A model generated the notes under the pieces. The model ran no database searches. It worked only from the letters and a program-made list of their open reading frames with translations, and was not told the DNA's origin. DNA of 64,000 bases. Source: Anastrepha obliqua. Its lineage: Eukaryota; Arthropoda; Insecta; Diptera; Tephritidae. How positions within the stretch are numbered: position 1 is the stretch's first letter; every line of letters begins with the position of its first letter. The DNA lies in contig NC_072896.1 of NCBI RefSeq assembly GCF_027943255.1, forward strand, positions 123,039,879-123,103,878, in the 5' to 3' direction. Of this stretch, positions 58,540 through 64,000 are shown one piece after another. The translations under genes and the position numbers were made by a program.

Positions 58540-58760
58540 ACAACGTGCAGGACCCACGAATTTTTTAAATTATAATCGGATATCTGGTAACACATTCCAA
58601 CATCTTTTGGAAAAAGTGTAAACTATCATTCAAGAAAGACACTGTTTTCATCAAAGGAAGGTGCTGAGTCGTTAGCGCCGATAATGGACTGGACTTAACA
58701 GTATCTTTTTTAGTGAGACAAAATTCGTTGGAAGAACTTAAATTTTTTAATTGAAAGCTA
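58540..58760 (+). pseudogene. PIF/Harbinger-like transposase fragment
   Basis: Plus strand, first frame: RAGPTNFLNYNRISGNTFQH then LLEKV and a stop. After a frameshift: KKDTVFIKGRC, a stop, ADNGLDLTVSFLVRQNSLEE then LKFF and a TGA. This follows the order of the N-terminal half of PIF/Harbinger transposases (FLNY.R...TF..LL..V, KKDT..R, R L.LTLRFLATG.S...L.F). The catalytic core is missing and I see no inverted ends. The assignment depends on remembered family motifs. Confidence 0.5.
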
Positions 58761-58929
58761 GTTAAATTCAAGCTAATTAAAGCTAAATAAGTCCATTTTG
58801 TATTCTACTTCAAGCTTTCATCGAATTCAGACAAAATTCAGTAGTCTTGATTTAGGTTTTTCTCTCCCGAAACCTGGTTTTGGATCAAACAAGAGCTTTT
58901 ACATCATCTTAGTCATACTCTATGATTCG

Positions 58930-59442
58930 AAAGTACCGGGAATGTTTAAATAAAACAAAACAGACTTAAATTTCAGGCAAATTTATTTTCAAAATATGAC
59001 CCGTCTGAAGCAAGACACATGTGCCAACTTTTAACCCAGTCCTCCATGAACCCTGGTAGGCCGACGAAGGGATGGTTTTCAGCTCCTTCGTCGCGTTCTC
59101 TTTGATCTCCTCTATCGACTGAAATCTCCTTCAACTTGGGAAACAAAGAGAAGTCGCACGGAGCCGTATCAGGTGAATGCGGTGCTTGCAAGCTGGTATT
59201 TACTTGGTGTTTGGTCAAATAATCCAGCACAATTTGAGTTCGGTGCGATTGCGCGTTATCATAATGGAAAATCCAAGAATTCTTTGCCCACATTTCCGGC
59301 CGGCCAGGCAGACACTAATGATCCGATGGCGCTAAAAAGTGAGAGATGTGTGTCTTACAGTCCTACCAACATAAAAAACCCAAAAATATGGACCGGTTCC
59401 CACATGCGCGGTTGCTTTAAATTAAACATTATCGGTACTTTT
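58930..59442 (-). mobile_element. mariner-like element, about 0.5 kb deletion derivative
   Basis: Inverted ends: the left reads GAAAGTACCGGGAATGTTTA and the reverse complement of the right reads AAAAAGTACCGATAATGTTT, sharing AAGTACCG..AATGTTTA. Length is about 513 bp. The minus strand carries only the C-terminal half of a transposase. It lies directly left of a pogo-like fragment and may have removed or displaced that element's left end. Confidence 0.75.
58970..59293 (-). pseudogene. mariner-like transposase, C-terminal half
   Basis: The frame from 59293 reads NSWIFHYDNAQSHRTQIVLD, then HQVNTSLQAPHSPDTAPCDF, SLFPKLKE, and MEDWVKSWHMCLASDGSYFE near the stop at 58973-58975. The second catalytic Asp (HYDNA) and third (APCDF) are present with 34 residues between them, so it belongs to the DD34D group. 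The first catalytic Asp and the DNA-binding domain are deleted. The middle (EISVDRGDQRERDEG) has a local change of frame or sequence against relatives. Confidence 0.85.
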
Positions 59443-59469
59443 TGATCAAAGGGTACATTCTTAGTTACT

Positions 59470-60050
59470 GCTGCTCAAACTGCTGGAGCACGGAAAAGAA
59501 CAACTAAAGGTGAGTTTCCTCGTCTGGAAGAAAGCCTGGTCATTTGGCTTAGACAGTGTAGAGGACAAAAAGTATCTATTAGCGGAACTTTGTTAAGGGA
59601 AAAAACAAAAGAGTTCGCGTCTACTCTAAACATACACATTTCAAAAAGAGGAATTGACTCGTGTTTAAAAATGAAAAGAGCAACGATGAAGACGATACAT
59701 CAGAACCTTTGGCAGAGGTGTCAGCTAAGGTAGCAAGAGCCTCATTCGATAACTTACAAAGCTTTTGTCTACAAAACGAAACTGATAAAACAGCATATCA
59801 GGCACTTTTTCTCCTTAAGGGACTGAGTAGCTGCAATGTGCTTCAAAGCAAAGCCGTATAAATGAGTTCTTTTCAAAGATTAATTAATTCACATTATGAA
59901 TATGTAAAACATTAGCAGTTAAATAAAAACACTTGATAACTCGAAGTTTTATTTGTCTCAAAAATTTCGAACTATTTAATATTTCAAAACACTTGATAAT
60001 TCGTAATGTTTTAAGAGTCCCTCGAATTTCGAATTAACGAGAGTCTGCTG
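59470..60050 (+). pseudogene. pogo/Tigger-like transposase remnant with right terminal repeat
   Basis: The plus strand reads ARKRTTKGEFPRLEESLVIW, LRQCRGQKVSISGTLLREKT, KEFASTLNI. This is a CENP-B-type helix-turn-helix, with the LE..L..W and P(I/V)SG..L..KA...A pattern. A frame change at about 59655 leads to a tail: NDEDDTSEPLAEVSAKVARA, SFDNLQSFCLQNETDKTAY, QALFLLKGLSS. The DDE core between them is deleted. At 60013-60050 the reverse complement reads CAGCAGACTCTCGTTAATTC, a typical pogo/Tigger terminal repeat, next to TA (60051-60052). The left terminal repeat is missing. A subterminal block (CACTTGATAACTCGAAG and CACTTGATAATTCGTAA) is repeated about 60 bp apart. Confidence 0.75.
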
Positions 60051-60185
60051 TACCATAAAATACAGTGGCTTTAAGTTTGCAGCCAACTATTGCAGCGAGA
60101 ACCTATCAACAGATTTATTGCATCATGAGAACTTGTAATAGCTCGAAATTCAGTGATTCGAGACCAAAAGTATTTCTCTTCTTTA

Positions 60186-60270
60186 TACATACAAACATAC
60201 ATACATACGTACATACATACATACATACGTACAAACATACATACATACGTACAAACATACATACATACCG
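60186..60270. repeat. CATA microsatellite with CGTA interruptions
   Basis: Repeated CATACATACATA units with ACGTACAAACATAC interruptions that themselves repeat three times. Open frames across it on both strands (HTYIHTYI or YVCMYVCM) are translation of the repeat. Confidence 0.95.
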
Positions 60271-61084
60271 TCGCTATGCATTTTCAGTTTACGAGCATTT
60301 TGTCGAACATTTTGCTGAGGGAAATTCTCATTTTTAAGTATAGCGCAAATAAATAAAAGAAACATTGAAAATGAGAAAAATGTGTGCGCTGCCTTTTTCT
60401 GTTTGTATTTGTTTTGCTTTAAATATTCTGAATTTTTCTTAGTCTCACCCATTCTTGCCATTCGTTATTTTATTTTTTTTATTTTTTTTTTTTTTTTTTT
60501 TTTTTTTTTGTTTTGTTGGGTACTGCGGTTTCATTACTTTTCTGGTCTCTCTGAATTCGCAGCACATGGCTGATTGTGTATTGAATTTTGTGTACGTTCT
60601 TTATGCCATTGCTTTTGTTGCTTTATTTGCAGTGCTTTCCGTTTGTTTACACAGTGGCTGATTGCACTTTGCTTTTGTGGGGACAATTTATTATTTTGTT
60701 TTTGCATTTTTTGCAATTAATTAAAATTAACGGTACTTTTATGGTTGCCAAGGTGGCCCACTTGGGTTGTGCTTGGTGTATGGGCTTCTAGTTCGAAAGA
60801 TTTGGCATTTTATGCCAATTTTCCAAACAAACTTGGCAGGGAGTATTTGTTGATTTTTCTTCTCCAATAGCGGTAATTGTTTTTTTCGGAGCGCAGAAAA
60901 ATTTTTTCTTTTGTCAGCGAAGAAAGAGAGCATAACTGTACTTCAAGTAAAGGGTAAGTCAATCGGACAGGTATACAAATTGTACAGACACAATTATCCA
61001 TTTTTGGGAGAGGGAGACCTATAGCTATTGTTAGCTCCATGGCTCTTTGTGGTTAAAGGTCTCTTACTACCTTGTCAGATCTAA
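60271..61084. other. No recognised gene; poly-T tract 60482-60509
   Basis: Contains an uninterrupted T tract of about 28 bases, the longest homopolymer in the window. No supported coding sequence; the surrounding frames are opened by T-rich DNA. Confidence 0.5.
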
Positions 61085-61330
61085 CTTGTCTTATTGTAGA
61101 GCTTCTAGGCATCTCATTCGGGTTCTACTTAATGCAGGAAAGAAAATAGAAGGTGTTTTAGAGTTCCTCTCTCTTCCAGTTCATTACAAAATCTGCAGAC
61201 ATCGTTGTTTGTGATTCCTATCTGGTATCAAATTGTGGTTCTGCGATAGTTCTGCTTTCCTTTCTAGACACGGCTGGCATAAATCTGACGTATTTATCTG
61301 CATTCTGCGCACATATGATTTTCGCGGTCT
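61085..61330 (-). pseudogene. Cysteine-knuckle tail of a non-LTR retrotransposon (copy C)
   Basis: Minus strand near 61200: CRFCNELEERGTLKHLLFSF, then, after a frameshift, PALSRTRMRCLEALQ and a stop. The CRFC...E..H pattern and the PALSR.R.R.L ending are the I/R1/LOA-type ORF2 tail. Farther right only scraps remain (MCAECR). RNase H is absent. Confidence 0.6.
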
Positions 61331-61459
61331 TGCAAGTGGCTAGATTGCTCTACATCCTGTCTTCCGTATTTTCATGTCCTCAACGATGCCAACATACATC
61401 GTATTTAAAGGCTTCAGTATATCATTTATCATTATATATCAATCCCATCTACAAGTATG

Positions 61460-61801
61460 AGTATTTGTGGATTACGAAGGGTGACTGCTTCATCAGATTT
61501 TTGATATAAAGGCCTGCCATATCAGCTGGCGTAGGAAAGAAGTGAGAACCAAGATATCTAAATCTTAGTCCCGTGAGGGCAGGACTGTTAAAGAGAAGGT
61601 GTTAAGATAATTTCCTTTCATCCTCCATACAGCTCACGCAAACAGGGCTCGAAGTAATTCCAAGTCTCACGGCATGCATAGTGACCTGTGATAAAGTTTA
61701 TGTACTTGCCAGTGCTCGCTGAATTGACGCAAATCCCAAATCAAGAGGATCCCAATCCTTTCCAGGACAGGCCTAGCTCGTCCGCTTCGCTGTTTCCCAT
61801 T
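61460..61801 (-). pseudogene. RNase H end and tail of a non-LTR retrotransposon (copy D)
   Basis: Minus strand from the right: GNSEADELGLSWKG (last RNase H Asp in ADEL), INFITGHYACR, a frameshift, VCVSCMEDERKLS, a stop, HLLFNSPALTGLRFRYLG and DMAGLYIKNLMKQS. The TGH and C..C...H signature is complete across frames. Same orientation as copy C, immediately to its left, but with its own full tail, so two separate insertions abut. Confidence 0.72.
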
Positions 61802-62084
61802 TGTATCTGAATATGAACCAAATGGCAAATACTAAAGGAATAATAGGACACCAGCGCCATTTATTTCTGGAAAAATATATATATTTAGTATCTTTTCATA
61901 AGTCATATCTGAAAAAAATATTTCTTTCATGCAATTTTCGTACCTAACTGTGTAGTTTCTAAATATTGAAATGAGGTTTTTTCTTTTAGTTTTATTATAA
62001 TTTTATTGCGTAACATAAACAGAGTTCCTATATTCGTGAACCGTGAATTTGGAACGGAGCTACTACCATTTTTCATTATCTCCA
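61802..62084. other. No recognised gene
   Basis: Short A+T-rich interval with ATATATATATT near 61876. Nothing supported. Confidence 0.4.
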
Positions 62085-62310
62085 CTCGTTTGTTTGATAT
62101 GTTGGCTGTGTAGCAAAATATGAATAGGGAAGTAATCGTTTCGTTTCCTGTTTTTGATCGACTGCAGCATCAAGGTATCTGGAGTGAAACCTTAAGAGAT
62201 CCTTACTTAAAATTTTCCACGTAGTCGAACGACAAAAGTCAACAAGTTCAGAACAACGACGAATCAACATTTCGAGGTGTCCTTAAACACTTCGCTCTAT
62301 GAACTTCACG
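62085..62310 (-). pseudogene. DD41D-type transposase, helix-turn-helix fragment
   Basis: Minus strand: LIRRCSELVDFCRSTTWKIL then SKDLLRFHSRYL and, in a shifted frame, LMLQSIKNRKRNDYF. This parallels the second helix-turn-helix and linker of the 54.3 kb copy (VHRRSQQLDISETSLRRIL, RTDLGMTPYKVQLVRQLK). The catalytic core is missing and no inverted end is visible. Moderately confident; a fifth DD41D-type remnant in the window. Confidence 0.45.
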
Positions 62311-62410
62311 ATCAATTATTATTATTTTTTTTTTTTTCAAATTAAATTTTCACAATTTGGAAGACTTTGTTCTGGCGTTAAATGATGACTTGTCAAACAT
62401 TACTTAACAG

Positions 62411-62580
62411 AAATGCGGCATTTCATGGCTACGTCGAAGGTTGTCGATTGTTTTGTGGCCGCCTGGTTACATAAAAATATAGATGTCATATCAGGTATCG
62501 CATCACACCAGTGTCACGACTTTTAGTATTGCCATCAGTCAGCCTGAAAAACTTTGTAGTAGTCGGGAGCAGGTTTGCCA
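62411..62580 (-). pseudogene. RNase H N-terminal fragment, same subfamily as 32640-34030
   Basis: At the DNA level, CATTTCATGGCTACGTCGAA, GGTTGTCGATTGTTTTGTG, GCCGCCTGGTTACATAAAAA and CATCACACCAGTGTCACGAC parallel 33148-33270 (CATTTCATGGCTACCTTG by eye, GGTTGTCGACTGTTTTGTG, GCCGCCTGGCTGTCAGTGAA, CATCACACTGTAGTGTCGGG). The protein frame is broken by small deletions. It covers the IFTDSQAATKSL stretch of that RNase H domain. Confidence 0.75.
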
Positions 62581-64000
62581 TTTTCAACCGTGAAATGGTT
62601 CGTATACTGCTAAAACAACATCCTATACTAGTGTTCTAAAATAATACCGAAGACTAAAACTCTCATATATAAGTAGTATCCAGTGGAAGTTCGTAAGCCC
62701 TCTCTATCCACATTTGTGAGCCTATTTGCTACTCTAAATTGTTTCTCCTGCCTCTGTCCGCAATAGAGCGAATGTTAAGGGAGTGCTCAACGAATTAACA
62801 GACAAACATAAATTTTTTATTATAGCCATATATTACATCTGCATTCTAGTATTGTTTTTTACATTTTTTTCTTTCAATTAACATAGCCCAACACACTTTC
62901 GGAATGTATAGTATGCCAGGACCTGATGACCACCATCCCTGATATGATGGTCAATATTTAAAAAGTAATCAACATAATCATCATCATCAACGTCATCACC
63001 GCAACAGTGTTGTGTGCAATTAACGCTCAAGGGTAGCATTTAATGGGCGGGCGCGCATGAAGCAAAAATTCACATATCTTTTTGCATGTATGTGTGTGTA
63101 TGTACGTATGTAAGCGAAATTTTTAAAAAGCCAAAAGTTAACGTGAGTTTTAATGTGATCGTAAGCCAGTGCGCATACGGGTGCAAATACATGCATACAC
63201 ATTCATACATATGTACAAGTATGTAGGTGAGTATGTGCAATGCATGTTCAATAGTCATCAGTGACAGCACCTGTCATGTTGCGATGATGACGACCGGCGC
63301 AAGTGCGCAGCTACATGAGCCGAGAAGTGGCCGATAGTAGCTGGTCAAGCCACTTGTTCAGTGTGCCGTAAGCGCATAAGTATGCGTATGTATGTATGTA
63401 CGTCCATAAAAATGCGCGTAAGCGGTTATGTATGAATATATGTTGCACGCTTGCCGCGCGCTAGCTGGCTGCCACAATAAACGCGGTGGTTGATTTTTCT
63501 GTTGCGTTGAAAACGAAAATCACAAAATCTTACAAAGCACTTGAGCAGGATAAGTTCGCCAAAAGCAAAAAAGCGAAAAAAACATAATGAAACAAAAACA
63601 AAAAACGTGCTGCCAGAAACCAGTTCTGTGCTGTGATTTTCAAGTTGAATTTGGAGTTTGGGGTTTTTTTGCTAAATTGGTAGTTTACACTTTTTTATTT
63701 TATTTTGAATATATATTCTGATTTTTTTTGCTATTTTTCCCCTCACATGCACAGCTGCATACTTATCATCACTTCATGCTTGCAAAGCTGCTTATAAAAA
63801 GTAAAAATGAAAAATAGCTCAATAAAAATAATAAACAATAAAAATAATAAAAAGCAATTTTTTGCTCTTTGATGCATGAAATTTATTTCGCTTAATTGCG
63901 TTGATTTCGGCAGCTGAGGTAAAGATCGGTAATCAACATTTTTAAATTATAGCAATTTTCGGCACAGCAGCCATATCCTGACAGCCACGACCTACTGCTG
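62581..64000. other. No recognised gene
   Basis: Ordinary fly-like non-coding DNA with GTATGTGTGTGTATGTACG (about 63088), ATGTATGTATGTACGTC (about 63388) and CATCATCATCAACGTCATCA (about 62979). The GC-richer stretch 63240-63480 has no coding or RNA feature that I can support. Confidence 0.5.

Noticed and set aside
60065..60461. Frames with HTYIHTYI or YVCMYVCM repeats
   Set aside because: Translation of the CATA microsatellite.

Overview
This is A+T-rich eukaryotic DNA, most likely from a higher fly (Diptera, Brachycera). It looks like intergenic sequence or a long intron. Three things point to a fly: the transposon families, the many short CA/CATA/TATG runs typical of fly non-coding DNA, and a tRNA-derived SINE that I recall from tephritid fruit flies. 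The tephritid placement rests on memory and was not searched. I find no host protein gene, no complete tRNA, no rRNA and no CRISPR array. Every protein-like stretch I can recognise is a transposon remnant, and nearly all are broken.

Layout. 0-10 kb: retrotransposon tails (1-175, 5075-5780, 7240-7800), a nearly intact DD41D mariner-like element (2710-4020) and an AT-rich tandem repeat (7855-8335). 10-20 kb: an RNase H fragment (10368-10848), an AT-rich repeat block holding a SINE (12.9-13.9 kb), a Jockey-type tail (14126-14515), a maT-like transposon (16784-17989), a MITE (18104-18327) and a Jockey-type reverse transcriptase (18485-19990). 20-37 kb: a mauritiana-type mariner deletion copy (22371-23107), an RNase H tail (24862-25410), a Tc1-like remnant (26560-27265), a cluster of retrotransposon ORF2 pieces on the minus strand (32127-34160) and a second mariner deletion copy (35813-36667). 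37-50 kb: the 3' end of a Jockey copy (39655-39830), SINE pieces, DD41D copies at 40803-41678 and 49635-50110, an RNase H tail (45583-46235) and another non-LTR tail (47225-47625). 50-64 kb: T-rich degenerate repeats, a DD41D deletion copy (54202-54795), RNase H ORF2 (55440-56330), a 2 kb pile-up of SINE, PIF/Harbinger-like, mariner and pogo/Tigger pieces (58.0-60.05 kb), two more retrotransposon tails (61.1-61.8 kb), a DD41D helix-turn-helix fragment (62085-62310) and an RNase H fragment (62411-62580).

There is no pathway here. The biology is that of a transposon graveyard: cut-and-paste elements of the IS630-Tc1-mariner group, many with both inverted repeats but an internal deletion, and 5'-truncated non-LTR retrotransposons that mostly keep only the RNase H and terminal cysteine-knuckle region. 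The points most worth a second look are the DD41D lineage, seen as five distinct copies with one open except for a single stop codon, and the paired MITE ends.
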